Assembly: GCA_973895155.1 (NCBI GenBank)
Contig: OZ316895.1
Coordinates: forward strand, 1,798,001 to 1,862,000
Origin: Marsupella aquatica
Taxonomy: Eukaryota; Marchantiophyta
Direction: 5' to 3'
DNA length: 64,000 nucleotides
Under the pieces are notes generated by a model that saw nothing but the letters and a program-made list of their open reading frames with translations, made no database searches and was not told where the DNA came from. Positions 11,290-23,020 of this stretch are shown here, piece by piece; within the stretch, counting starts at the first letter, position 1; each line of letters begins with the position of its first letter. A program made the position numbers and the translations under genes.

Positions 11290-14200
11290 GAATGCTACGA
11301 TGAGGATCAACGCATTTACGCCTCAACTATATGGCAAACACCTCACTTGCTTCCTTTCAAAACCCAACGTAGTTTACAAATTTCCTCCCGCGTTGCCTGT
11401 ATGACAGATTCCCCTGCAATCTGAGAAACAAGGACAAATTCGCATACCACGTGCCAAACCCGAATTAGCCACCGCTACTCCGGCTGTCCAGTAAGAATCC
11501 TGTCTAGTAGTCCGCAGAGCTCAATTCCCAGAGCAGTATTGGAAGCAAATTTGATTAGCATCATTCTGCAATAGAGGGCCTCCCTCCTTCCAAAAGCGGC
11601 TGATCACACAGAGGGCACAGAACCAAAGCTACAGAGCATGGTTCGGATCTATAAATACCTCAAGTCCCATTCAAATCTCTCCATAGTTTTCTCTTCTATA
11701 CTTAGTGACACAAACAACAAAACAGAAGCTGCTGTTCAAGTAGCTTGGGTAGCAAGAATTATGCTACGTAGTTGCAACGTTGGACTCCCTCGTCCTGCGT
11801 GCCCCCCCCCCCCCCCCCATTTGCCTTCATCCGGCAGCCATCACCTCCGTAAGCACACGCCCACGCAGGTTCTTGGAACGAAAGGGACTCCCGGGACTAA
11901 GATTCTGCGTCTAAAATAGTTCTCAAACCTTTATTGTCATCAACTGTAGCTAGCCAGTCTTTCCAGACACATATTCTGTCTACACGTGATTCGCACATAA
12001 GTTTCACTTAGCTTTCTTCCTTCCTGAATAGCCATCCTCCCCCGAAACTGATTTTACTTCCGTTACTGGTTTCCTTTTCCTTCTAGACTCGTAGCTGCAC
12101 GTACGTTTCCTTCACTCCACTCCACTTCTCTCCCTCCCTTTCCAGCAGGTCCCTCCCAGAGCGGAGCGCAAGACGCCGGAAGCAAAGAGTCCTCCAACCA
12201 CCAAAGCAGTACTCACACTCTAATGGAAGTAGAGTAGAGGCGAGAACCGACAATCATATTATAATGACAATCCAACAGAACAACAACGACAACAAGAACA
12301 ACGAATTGACGAACGCACCAGGCATCGGAAAGTATGGGCAAGGGAGGGCGGTGTTGGCACGACTTGTAGGTCGTGCGACGGAATGTCCAAGCGCCCAACG
12401 AGGTACAACCAGGATGAACTATTTGTCCACCTAGCAGTCTCCTACAGTGCTTCAGGTCGTATGCCCAACCTTCAGCAGCCATTTTGTCATGCTGCCATCT
12501 CGAGAGAATGAAATCACGAAGGCGGGGCCTCCATAGCTCTAAAGCTCTGTTTGGTAGGTCCGGCAACCTTTTAACACTGTACAACAGTAGGCAAGCAATG
12601 GACACCCGCATTTTCTGTGGTCCAAGCCTGTGTTTCCTTTCGTGTTTCTCGCAGGTGGCACTTATGGGTCTTAGCATAAATTATGTACCTCACTTTGTAC
12701 GGTCACAATTGTTGAGATCAATGCAAGGTCAGATCTGGATCGTTGATTTTGGCCAATAAACCACTAAAACTTTTTCAAAACCGGTCTTTATGGAGAATGA
12801 TGCTGCATAGATCACAAGTGGTCTTTGAAATCCCCATGGACATAATTTTCAAAGTTTGAATTTAATTATAATAATTTGATGTTCATAAATGCAAATATGT
12901 TTTAACTTGAATATGTGCTGGACCAGTAGGTAAGCTACACCTTTGACAGTGAATTTTTGGTTCAATTATTGATCATGGATTAGATTTCATGGGCAAAATC
13001 ATAGGCAAATTTTATTAGATTTATTTTCATTGTGTGAATATGAAATATTAGGGTTTGTGTTTTTTTTTGTATGTATCTTCTTTCTTCTTGTTGCCTTGCA
13101 AGTGAAAAACTGAAAAATATTTTAGGACTCATAATCATCAAGTTATAAGCCCCAAACTCTCATAAATTATCAAAATGTGGTCCAGAGAAACACTGTGTCC
13201 AACAAGGAGGATCATCTTAGCTTCACTTTACTTTTTATGATCACCTATAACAGATGCGCAAAAATTCAGTCAAAAAGGAAACATTGGTCCTAGGTGATCA
13301 GCCTAAGGTCACCTAACAGTCCGTCTGGTAGGAGAGCTTTAAAAGAGTTGGGTGATCTCTCCCTCCTTCTAGGTTTTTGGGGTTTCACTTTACTCACTTA
13401 TTTTGAGTTTGGTGAGTGTTTCGGGGTGTCCCTTACTCAAGTGTTTTGAGTTTGGTGATTGTCCACTTTGGAGGTCTTTTGTTTGTCCTCTATTGTACTT
13501 TGTTGGACTTTTGTGTAGATACATTTGTGTATTTAGTTTAAAGCAGTCACCGGTGACATTCCCCAGGAGTGAGTGAGCAAACAAAACGACAAACAGCAAA
13601 GGTGATAAGAACGACAAATTGATAAGATCTGAGTCAATTGGATAATACACCTGGCGATAAGATCAGAACTAAGTAAAAACTAATTAATCCTATAGCTCAC
13701 TATTAGTCCTATAGCCTACTAATTAATCCTGTAGCAGTGTGTAATTCGTAACCTGTCAAGAGATATATAATATAGTTTTCACTGTCAATCGATCTTTATC
13801 TTTATTTATAGTCCTCCTACTGTAGGTTTTTGGGGTTTGTATTTGTCCTCTTCTCTAGTTTGTCCTCTGCATCCTTATAATTCGTCCGTTGTATCTTGTT
13901 TGGCCCGTTGTAATAAATTGGTCCTTTTTTTGTTAACTTTTCGTCAACAAGATCAACTTGAGTACTTGACACATTTCAGAATTCAGAAGTAATCCATCGC
14001 CGTTCAGACATTTTGGTAAAGACTATGACTACCCACCAACCGTTTGGGGTTTGTCCTCTACCTCTTTTGCATTTAGTCCATTGTATTTGACTTGGCCCCT
14101 TTTCGTAAATTGGTCTTTTTCGGTTAACTCCTTTGTCCATCAATTGTGGGTCAACTTTATCAACTCATTTGGCAAAGCACTTGACCAGGCCCATCCTGCA

Positions 14201-14739
14201 TCTTGTGGGCTTCCAAAACAAACCACTAAAGAAAAGTGTCCAAATGTATAGTTTGTAAAAATGAATTTTGAGGATATGGGATGGAGTGTTGGAGATGTTA
14301 AAAAAGTTCCAATGAACTTTTTTCAGTGGTAACTTGAACTTCATAGATCACACCCAACAAATTCAGCTCAAACTGACTTCATACCATAATCCAGTAGAAT
14401 ATTGTTTTTACCAAAAATTAACATATTGCAAATTGTTTTGCTCCCTCAGTCAAGCGGTGGCACCCTGAGTAGACGAGAAGGACCTGCCACATCAACTGCA
14501 TTCAAATGTAAGGTGTAGCTGCATTTCAAGTACTTTTGACTGTCCACCCTCAAATGGCCTGGGTTAGGTTTAGGATACACCTTTCTTACCGAACAATCCA
14601 CAAGATGCAAGAGGGGGCTGGTTATTATAATCCTTCCACTCATTTGGTAAAGGTGACTACTGTATGCAACAAAATTCCAATGTTACCTATCACCTTGCAC
14701 ACATTTTGCTAAAGACTAGGGTATCTTAAAGGATAGGGT
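11290..14739. other. Intergenic, AT-rich, no gene seen
   Basis: Upstream region of the TRAF-type gene followed by AT-rich spacer. Run of 17 C at 11802-11818. A thymine-rich block of about 100 bases at 13827-13940 recurs in diverged form at about 14041-14140 (shared TTTGGGGTTTGTCCTCT and AAATTGGTC), pointing to an old duplication or two LTR-like fragments. Short frames here have no family features. Confidence 0.45.
11802..11818. repeat. Poly-C tract
   Basis: An uninterrupted run of 17 C bases inside a spacer. It is likely to vary in length between individuals and to be error-prone in sequencing. Confidence 0.9.
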
Positions 14740-14880
14740 AATGCAGGTCTGGGCGCAGGGTTACTAGGCTGTAACCCTGCGTCCGGAATATGAAAAGAAA
14801 CTGACCGGCTGCAGCCGGGAAGCTTCTTTGAATGTTCCGGGAGCAGGTTACAGCCTATAACCCTAGTCCTGCCCTGCATT
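14740..14880. repeat. Foldback (hairpin) element
   Basis: The two halves are imperfect inverted copies over nearly the whole 141 bases. The left arm starts AATGCAGG and contains AGGCTGTAACCCTGC. The right arm contains GCAGGTTACAGCCT and ends CCCTGCATT. The inner segments CCGGAATATGAAAAGAA and TTCTTTGAATGTTCCGG also pair. The transcript or single strand would form one long stem with a small GC-rich loop. This fits a small foldback MITE. I did not find a convincing target duplication. Confidence 0.75.
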
Positions 14881-16420
14881 AGCGTACGTAACTCCTGCTC
14901 GGAAAGAGCTTACCGGCTCAACTTTTCAGGACACCAGATTATGACTATAGCAGGCCCCTGTAGAAATGGTTACACACCAGTAACCTCTTCTCCTGACAGG
15001 ATTTACGTCTGGCAATAACCATGACTCTATTATTACGGGTACTCCTGTAAAAGTTATGGTAGGTGATCTTCACCTACGATAAGAAAGATCGCAGGCTCAA
15101 CTCTTAATCCATAACTTTCCCACAATTTTAGACACAAATTTAGAAATTCAGGACTCCAAAACTCAGGAAAGCCTCAACTGAAGGCACGTGGGCTTTGGGC
15201 CTGACATGGTGATGACTGCTACATTTGAGGTGAGGACATTTGAGGTGAGGGTAGATCAAAAATGGAAGGAAAAAATAATAGGCTACCAGACACAGATGAG
15301 CCAAATAGTAACTTCTGCCTTATGGGAGGAGTCAATGGTACCTCCAAATGGAAAGTAGTACACTATTTACCATTTTTATTCAAACGAAAGTTATAGATTT
15401 GTGATACATCACTTGATACCACATATCCATAACTTTCACTAATGACCGAAGGCCCTACTTAGTCACTCAACAACCGGTAATGACGACCCAACAACCGCGG
15501 TGAAAATTCTCTCTGGATCGATTTGCACCGCAGATTGTCATCCGCTGGCGTTGGTGAAAAGAGAGAAATAACAGCACTGTTTTACCGCAATATTTGCGCA
15601 TGATCGCCGAATATCCCCGTCAGGATCACTGTGCAAGGAAAGTGCTCTTTCATTACAAACAAGCTCCTTCTTTCTTGCAGAGAATGAAGTGCTCTTTCCC
15701 TTCCTCTGCAGTCTGCACACTCTACTCTGTGGCTAGTAGGCGGACACCACACTTCGTATATACACTACACCAACGACTTTGAATGCACGGGCGCTTCACG
15801 TCGGAATGGACAGCAAGTATGTGAACATACTATTCGATGGCCAGATACAACATCGTTGATTTGTGTGGTTGCTTGTTATCGTCAATCACGAGTTTTTTTG
15901 AAGTGAATGCAGGGATTGTTTGACACTTTTGCTGCTGTAAGAACCTTGTTGCTGTTCGGATTGAATGATAGGAAGTTTGACATTAGAATTGAATGTCAGA
16001 GCAGCATCAGCGAATGTGCTTGAGGAATTGAGCCGTCGTCGCTTGGAGGTGTCCAAGACTTGGCGTGACCGAGCAGTGGACTGCAATGAAGAAGGAAGGG
16101 ATGAGGTCACAACTCATCAATAGGTAATTTTGGAACAGGATGTACTCGTGAAGATTTTGTAGAACAGATTAGATGAAAAAATAATTCTTCTTTTCGGAAA
16201 ATTAGCTTTTGCTGCGACTGTGACGAACGGAAAGGTAATGGTCTCATCCACCAGGGGAGGTCAAAGGCATGTGGAATGCGTGTGTAGGAGGTCACTATTT
16301 TAAAGAGCACCTGGTCTCATGATTTTGGAATGTTGTAATGGTGACTTGCATTTTCTTTTATTCTTTGTTTTCCTGACATCTTACGAAGTGACCATGTCAT
16401 TTTCGTTGTTCAAAATAAGT
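14881..16420. other. Intergenic, no clear gene
   Basis: A 15-base unit ending GAGGTGAGG is duplicated at about 15221-15250. Minus-strand frames at 15886-16110 (Ser/Gln-rich) and 16107-16310 could be exon pieces downstream of the small membrane ORF at 16421-16651, but splice sites joining them are not convincing and no family is recognised. Confidence 0.35.
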
Positions 16421-16651
16421 TTACGGAATGAAATAGAGACGAGCAATGAGATTCAAAGTGACATGAGTTCCACCAACGCCTAGTGCCACGACAATCAGGA
16501 GTAACCAATTTCTTTCTTCGTTTCGACAAGCTCTTGATGACGCTGTATGCCTCAAGTATTTCTGGAGAATTGATTGTTTGATCGAGTGGCTGAAAAAATC
16601 GTCCATGGGGTTTAATTTATTCAACATGACCTGCACTGAGTTATAATTCAT
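16421..16651 (-). CDS. Small membrane protein ORF, unknown
   Basis: A 76-codon frame starting with ATG. About 45 polar residues are followed by one hydrophobic segment (LLLIVVALGVGG, roughly residues 50-73) close to the C-terminus. This layout would suit a tail-anchored membrane protein. I do not recognise the family. It starts only 145 bases from the purple acid phosphatase start on the other strand, so the two could share a divergent promoter. A short upstream ATG frame lies in the intervening leader. It may be one exon of a larger gene or a chance frame. Confidence 0.25.
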   Translation of the reverse strand: MNYNSVQVMLNKLNPMDDFFSHSIKQSILQKYLRHTASSRACRNEERNWLLLIVVALGVGGTHVTLNLIARLYFIP

Positions 16652-16796
16652 TCTTTCCGTGTGCAGGACGGTAGAAGGTTCGGGCTAAGGAATTTCTTTC
16701 GTGCACTTATTCACATTCTCAGTGTTCATTTGCCTTCCATTGTTCACGAGCGGCCCGCGTTGACGATCTGACCTCTATTTCTCCTGAGAGCCCGAG

Positions 16797-19700
16797 ATGG
16801 AAAAGGTGTTTCTTGCATTCGTCCTGATCGCGGGGGTTGCTCTGCCAAAGAATGCCCGTATGTTGATCTTTACTCACTGGCTACAACGCCTAATGGACTT
16901 CTTCCCATCTAGTTCAAAAACAATTCTTTGATTTGTGAATTTGAACCTTCGTTACTAAACCCGTGGGGAAATTTTGTTCAGTGCGTGTTTCCCCATTTTC
17001 TCTTGCCTATCCCGAAGATCATCATTGCGGTCTTTAATCCCGTTCGGCTATTTCTCAGCTTCTTGTAATAAACTTGGTTGTAACTCCCGGAAAACGGAGA
17101 ATTCATTTCTTCTTTCATTACAAATTTACATTTGCTCATCATTACTGCTTCGTGTTATGTAGGCTACTCTGGCCGGTGCGATTTTGGTCACATTGACTTT
17201 TTTATTAGAGGCTATCTTTCTCAGCGTGAATGGACATTCAACCGGTCCATTTTTTTGAACGACTAACTAGTAAGATTGTGAACGGATGAATCATAGTAGA
17301 GTTTTAAGAGGTTTCGCTCAATCTGCTCGGTAGTTTACGAGAATGATTAATGAAGGCATTATGTCTGAGAATTTTATCCCAGATATAAGAGAAATTATTT
17401 ATCAACTTTGGGCTATGTCATAAATTATAATGTGGATGAAAAGCTTTTTAATGCTGATGAACTTCTTTTTGGTTCAGTTCAACATGTATGTGCTCAAATG
17501 CTGGATCCTGACAGCCCCTACAGCGGCTACCAGACGGAATACACCCGTCCAGCTGCAGATCTTGATCTTACTCTGGAGGAGCCCATAGTTGCTCCAAATC
17601 CTCGAGGAGGTCCGGAGCAGGTACGTTTCTCAAATCCGAAACTTATGTTTCTTCAGACAGAGTTGCAGGATACCCTCTCACATACCCCGTCTTGAATTCC
17701 ATCCTGCACCATGTCAGTTATCTGCTAGCAATCGAACATTCCTTCGTTATTACATTCTATCTCATGTTACTATTATTGAATCGTTCTGTAGGTCTTCGTG
17801 ACTTTGGGAGACAACACAGGTACAGCAATGACGATAAGCTGGTCCAGCAACAAGACTATGGAATCCTTGGTTTTGTACTCAACGGATCCCAGTAATCTAA
17901 ATTTATCAGCTACAGGCGATACCCCTGAACGCTATAACTATCTTGACTATACATCTGGCCTCCTCCATCACGTTTCTCTAAGAAATCTTCAGGCAAGCAG
18001 TTCTTATTTCTATCAATGAGCTTTCATGACAGTGATGGTTTAATGCGAGGTTTAATGATGGGTTTATAAATTGTCCTTGCTTATGAGTTACTCCCGACCG
18101 ATTTCGATTGAGGGCTTACCACCAAAATGCCACCGCGTGTTGTCATCTAAATTCAGCCCTTTCGTTTGAAATCTTGACTGCTAAGCATATGTAGTGCCAC
18201 TATGTGCAAAAGTGATTTCGTTCGCTCGAATTCTTTGCAGTATGAGACACATTACTACTATAAGATTGGCAGCAGTAACGAAGAATATCTTAGTTTTTAC
18301 GGGGACTTTACAACGCCTCCAGCACCCGGACCAGATACTCCGTTGAAGTTTGCCATTGTGGGTATGTGAAAGGAGGATCTTGGTATCTTTGTACTCGCCG
18401 GTAGTTCATGCTTATCCTGCATAGAATGTACTTACGAAAGACAGCAGCTAATGCCAGGACGTTCAAAGGAAACTAGTTTCTGCGAATCTCTAATTCCTCG
18501 ACAATGGCCCATGATCTACTTGATCTGCTGGTCTGCGAGCTTCTTGATGGCTGTGTAATTTATGTCAATCTAGATGAATGAGGTTGTCCAGCAGTTGAAT
18601 TAAATTTTTGCGATGATTTTTTCAGGAGATCTAGGCACGTAGCCGGATAACAATTCACCTTGGATTTGCATATTCTATCTGTTTAAGCTGAGCTAGAAGG
18701 TGTTTGGTTATTGATGTATTCATGGAATCCTGGATTCCTCAAAGATCGTTCGGGGTGAGTATCTGATCTTGCCTGTCATGTGGGCAGGGTGATTTGAAGC
18801 GGGTGAACCGGTCAGTCACTCCATGGGTCATCATTGTTACTCACGCACCCTGGTACAACACCTATAATGCTCATTATCTGGAAGGAGAGGTGATGCGTAC
18901 AGGAGTTGAATATTTTGCACGAAAGTACCGGGTGGATGCGATCTTCGCTGGACATGTTCATTCTTACGAGCGCTTTGTGAGTTCACTTCCTAATTTTGAT
19001 AACCGATGAGGCTTTTCAGATTGTGTAGAGTGTCACTAGAATGTCGCTGGGATCACCGTCTTCGTGGTACTTTAGATGGAGCGAGGCTTTATAAATTTCC
19101 ATTTAGGCTATACAGATCTGTCGACACCTTTAAATATGACTTTGCTGAACAGTGTGTGTCCATAACTGTATTAATGTTCTACTTTCCAGTTTTCCAGAAT
19201 CGAGCCTGGTTACTGGATATCATCCCTCTCACCTTTAGATATTGAGACCGCAACGTCACTGAATCAGGCTTGGGGATGAATCTTGCAGAAGCGACTTTAT
19301 TACTACTCAGAGGATAAATGTGCACCTGTGTACATCACTATCGGAGATGGCGGGAATCGTGAAGGACCCGCTACCGAGTATGTTCGCTTCTTTCCCGATT
19401 CCCATTTTACATCGTGAATAGAAGCATTTATTGCCTTTATAACGGGAGATGTTTACCTCTCTCTGATTTGAAGCTGGATAATATCCCTTGTCAATCTATT
19501 TATATACTCCTGATTTTCCTGAGACGACTGAGTTTCGCATTTTGTGAACAAGCCTGAACATTTGTTCGAGGAAGATCAAATCCAACTGTAGCTTGGAAGA
19601 CTGACTCGTAGCCCTTTGCTGACCTCTGCTTGCTTGTGACCTCCCTTTCCAGGTTTAAGATCGAACCTCGACCAGCGTACTCTGTGTACCGGGAACCCAG

Positions 19701-19902
19701 CTTTGGTCATGGAACCCTTGAAATTTTGAACAAGACGACAGCTTTATTTGAGTGGCATCGTAACCAAGATAAAGAGGCCGTGACTGCCGATTTTGTCTAC
19801 TTGAACAACCTCCATGGTGTCAATGACTGCTCTGTGCCTGCAGAATACAATCAGCCCGTGTACAATGGAATTGCACAAAAAGCCCGCATATCTACTATGT
19901 AG
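16797..19902 (+). pseudogene. Purple acid phosphatase, broken
   Basis: Recognisable exons: 16797-16857, 17478-17620, 17792-17992, 18241-18361, 18626-?, 18788-18976, 19289-19377 and 19653-19902. Exon 1 encodes a signal peptide (MEKVFLAFVLIAGVAL), so the ancestor was secreted or vacuolar. Exons 2-4 give the N-terminal fibronectin-like domain and the start of the phosphatase domain (FAIVGD). The late exons give THAPWYNTYNAHYLEGE, FAGHVHSYERF and GDGGNREG, metal-ligand and active-site blocks of plant PAPs. Two faults are visible. Exon 5 reads GDLGT and then meets TAG at 18640-18642. The segment that should carry the GDLSYAD-like and GNHE-like metal motifs, roughly 100 residues, is absent between 18643 and 18787. 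Without those ligands the bimetal centre cannot form. The exon 3 donor reads CAG|GCAAGC, a GC-AG intron. All other recognised exons stay in frame, so the damage looks recent or the transcript is retained. Confidence 0.8.
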
Positions 19903-22080
19903 ATAGCGTTGGCAGAATTGTCACTTGGAAGGAATATATTGTCGTGAACTTGCACTTAATTGGACTATAATTAAGTCCTAATTAAGTCCTTTATTTTTCA
20001 CGCCCTCAATCAAAAGAGTTTGGCTCTGCTATCTACTGCCGCTGAGAATGTGTTCGTCATGGCTCTGATTATTTGCATGCAGACTCAGTCGTTATAGCGA
20101 GAACGATTTGAAGCTTGTTTGTCAGGTTCCTTGGAGAACGAGGGACTCTTTAGTTCTGAGTGTGGGAGCAGTCGGTGCAACCGTCATCGTCTTAAGTGGA
20201 CGATGGATATGGAGAGAAACGGCTAGTAGATATGACCTGTTGAGAAGCTGAGAAATAACTCCGATGGTCGTCTAAGAAGATCACGGTTTGGTTATTAAGC
20301 ATCCTTCAGGTACTGTATCAGCAGCTTTTGACTCGGTCGATTCCAATACTAGAATCTCTGGCCATGTGCACCTTCTTCCGTCATGGCATTGGAACCGATC
20401 AATCGCTCCCATTGGACAATCAAATTACTATAATTAATTATACATTTCACTTCTTAAGTGACCAGCATGACGTTGCCCAAATCGGAATGCTAGGACACGC
20501 ATCTAGTTTCTTGTTAATCAGGTCTGAAATGGCATCTCTTGACACATAAGTCATATTGTATCCTTTATAATCTATGGACCTGTTTTGTTTGCGAGTTCGC
20601 TATTAGTCATCGTTCCAATAATATGGATAACACTTTATATTTCAGTTTTCTCATCAACGTTGTATTTTCTGAAATACCTTGTACAGTACTGGATTGGATA
20701 GTGAACATGCTCAAGGTTACCCTTGCTCTTTGATCCTCTGCACAGACTTCCAAGGATGGGCTTCCAATTCGGGGGGCGGATATGGATCCTCTTCACAGAC
20801 TTCCCAAGATGGGCAAGGGGGCGGATTGCCTATTGCTCTCTCTGCAAATATACTACCTCCCTTGCCTTTGTAGTCAGTTTCTTATCGGGATACGATTAGT
20901 CGGAGATCCAATCTTTCTCGGTTTTACGTGCCCTTATTTTGCGCTCTTGCTACGTGGTTGGAGCCCTGCTTTGTTCAGTGCAATCTTGGCTCACTCTGTC
21001 TACTATAATGGGGAGGCACTACTACAGAAACAGTGAACGCCCGGCCCCTACCTCAGCATGCCAAGGCTGTGCATGGATACCGTGCAGGGGAATTGCAAGA
21101 TCTCAATGCTGTGTTCGTGTTACTGTTTGAGACGACTCCTGCATCCAAGTTTCAGCTTGAAGCCTACATGGGACAAAGCGGGGCCAATCCCATTGCCTTC
21201 AAAGGTATCAAAGAGTGTCTCAAAGAGAGTGCTCGTGACGGTTGTTCGGTTCCTCTGGGATACTTGACTATGTGCTCTAAATTTTGGGCATTAATGGAGG
21301 GCCTCTTGGGGACATTCACCCCGATTCGAGGCCGTCACCCCCATCGCCTGATAATCAATTGCGTCGGCAATTTCTTGTGCCTCACTATGGTCAATTCAAC
21401 TGTTTCGAGCCTGCCTCAAGACCTTTCTTTGCGGATGGGTTCTATGGTGGTTTGACATTGTCAACCATGTCACAGTGGACCACTATGAACCAAGACTTTC
21501 AAATAAAGGACCTGGTCTTGCTCATGTTGTCCTTTTATACCATCTGGAGGTACTCAAAACACATTGGAATATTGAGGCATGAAGCACCTTGAAGCATACC
21601 TTGCACTTTACCAACCCCATTTTCTTCCTTACCTCCAGTTCTGTGCTTTCATTATCTACAGTATTGTTCTGCAAACATCATCACTAATGTCTACAGAACA
21701 GCACAATGTCCTCAACACACCATCGTTGTCCAATCACTGAATCCAAGGATACAGTACTATCCTGTACTTAAGAAATGGAAAATCTACGACGTGTAAGCTG
21801 GTTTGATGAACTCTTCCAAAGCGATGAGCGCACTGTACTTTTTCAGGGCTTTAAGGGCTTTTAGAAATTAATAGCTAAGGGGGCACTACATCCTTATTTG
21901 TAAATTTTCATTGTGAGATTCTCTCGATTTTGGCTGACTAGTTGGTACATATTTGCTATTGGTCAGGCAAAATTCAGCCGGATTTGTGGAGGTGCAGTTC
22001 GGCTGAAATTTGGCACAGAAGAAACGCCGAGTAAGCCTTTCCGTTACCAATAGTCTGTCTTTTTCTTGACCGTGAGATTG
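19903..22080. other. Spacer after PAP with unassigned frames
   Basis: A 56-codon frame at 20084-20251 follows an acceptor-like CATGCAG and contains one hydrophobic span; it may be a lost C-terminal PAP exon. At 20727-20826 a segment of about 50 bases is imperfectly duplicated (shared CACAGACTTCC and GGGGGCGGAT). A 140-codon frame at 21033-21455 (start not ATG) overlaps a 102-codon frame at 21284-21592. Neither resembles a family I know, and they shift frame relative to each other, which suits a decayed gene or chance. Confidence 0.35.
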
Positions 22081-22620
22081 GAGACGAACTGGTGCGCCGG
22101 CGGAAACGCTCCGTTACATTACAGCATTCTTGTGCCTTTTCTGCTCCCTCGAATGCTGTGTAGCGATTGGTGCAGTCTACACACCCTCTCCCTTTGCATT
22201 CGAAGGAGACGAAAATATAGTGTATTGGATTCAATCGGCCTTTTCACTCACCGTGTCATAGTTGATGCTTCGCTCTGCTTTCGATTGCGATCGCAATCAT
22301 CTCTTCCATTTCATAGGTGATGCTTCTCTCTGCGTTCGATTGCGATCGCAAGGAGATGAACTGGTGAGCAGGCGGAAACGCTCCGTTACATTACAGCATT
22401 GTTGTGCCTTTCTGCTGCCTCGAATGCTGTGTTGCGTTTGGTACAGTGGCCGCTCCTCTCCTTCTGCAATCGATGGAGACGAAATATAGTGTATTGGATT
22501 CAATCGGCCTTTTCACTCAGTGTCATAGCTGATGCTTGTCTCTGCTTTCGATTGCGATCGCAATCATCTCTTACATTTCATAGGTGATGCTTCTCTCTGT
22601 GTTCGATTGCGATCGTTATC
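22081..22620. repeat. 272-bp tandem duplication with palindromes
   Basis: Two head-to-tail copies start at 22081 and 22353 (period 272) and share about 80-90 percent identity by eye. Each copy ends with two sub-repeats of about 55 bases built around the palindrome GATTGCGATCGCAATC: perfect at 22283-22298 and 22550-22565, partial near 22338 and 22605. The whole block ends about 400 bases before the start codon of the UTr7-like transporter, so it is probably promoter or leader DNA of that gene. Minus-strand frames over it are similar to each other only because the DNA is duplicated. Confidence 0.9.
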
Positions 22621-23020
22621 GTCTCTTCCACTGCTGCGGCATAAAATTAGCATGTCATTTGGATTTCTTGATTGAACATCATTATCAATCTGCGGTTATT
22701 GCGAGGGGAGAGATCGGCCTGGAATGAATAAATCGTCCGCTGGCATTTTTCATGTCTTGGATTAAATTATTGTACTTTTTTATGAGAAGCTGATCACATA
22801 AAGCGCATTCGTGACACGTTCGAAGACGCGGAGTGAACTTCTTGGAGTTGACCATCAGAGTAGTCAGTCGGCACAGTGACCTGTAAAATGGATCGAAAGT
22901 CGCTCCTAGTCCTTAGTTGCAAAGACGGGGGACATCGGTCCGTGGTGTGACGAACAGCAGGGGCTTGAGAGTGCTGGAAGTCGACATTTACAACTCGAAT
23001 CTCAAGCATTGGCGTTACCG

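Noticed and set aside
21033-21592. Two overlapping plus-strand frames of 140 and 102 codons
   Set aside because: I could not match them to a family or join them by splicing. Kept only as a note in the spacer entry.
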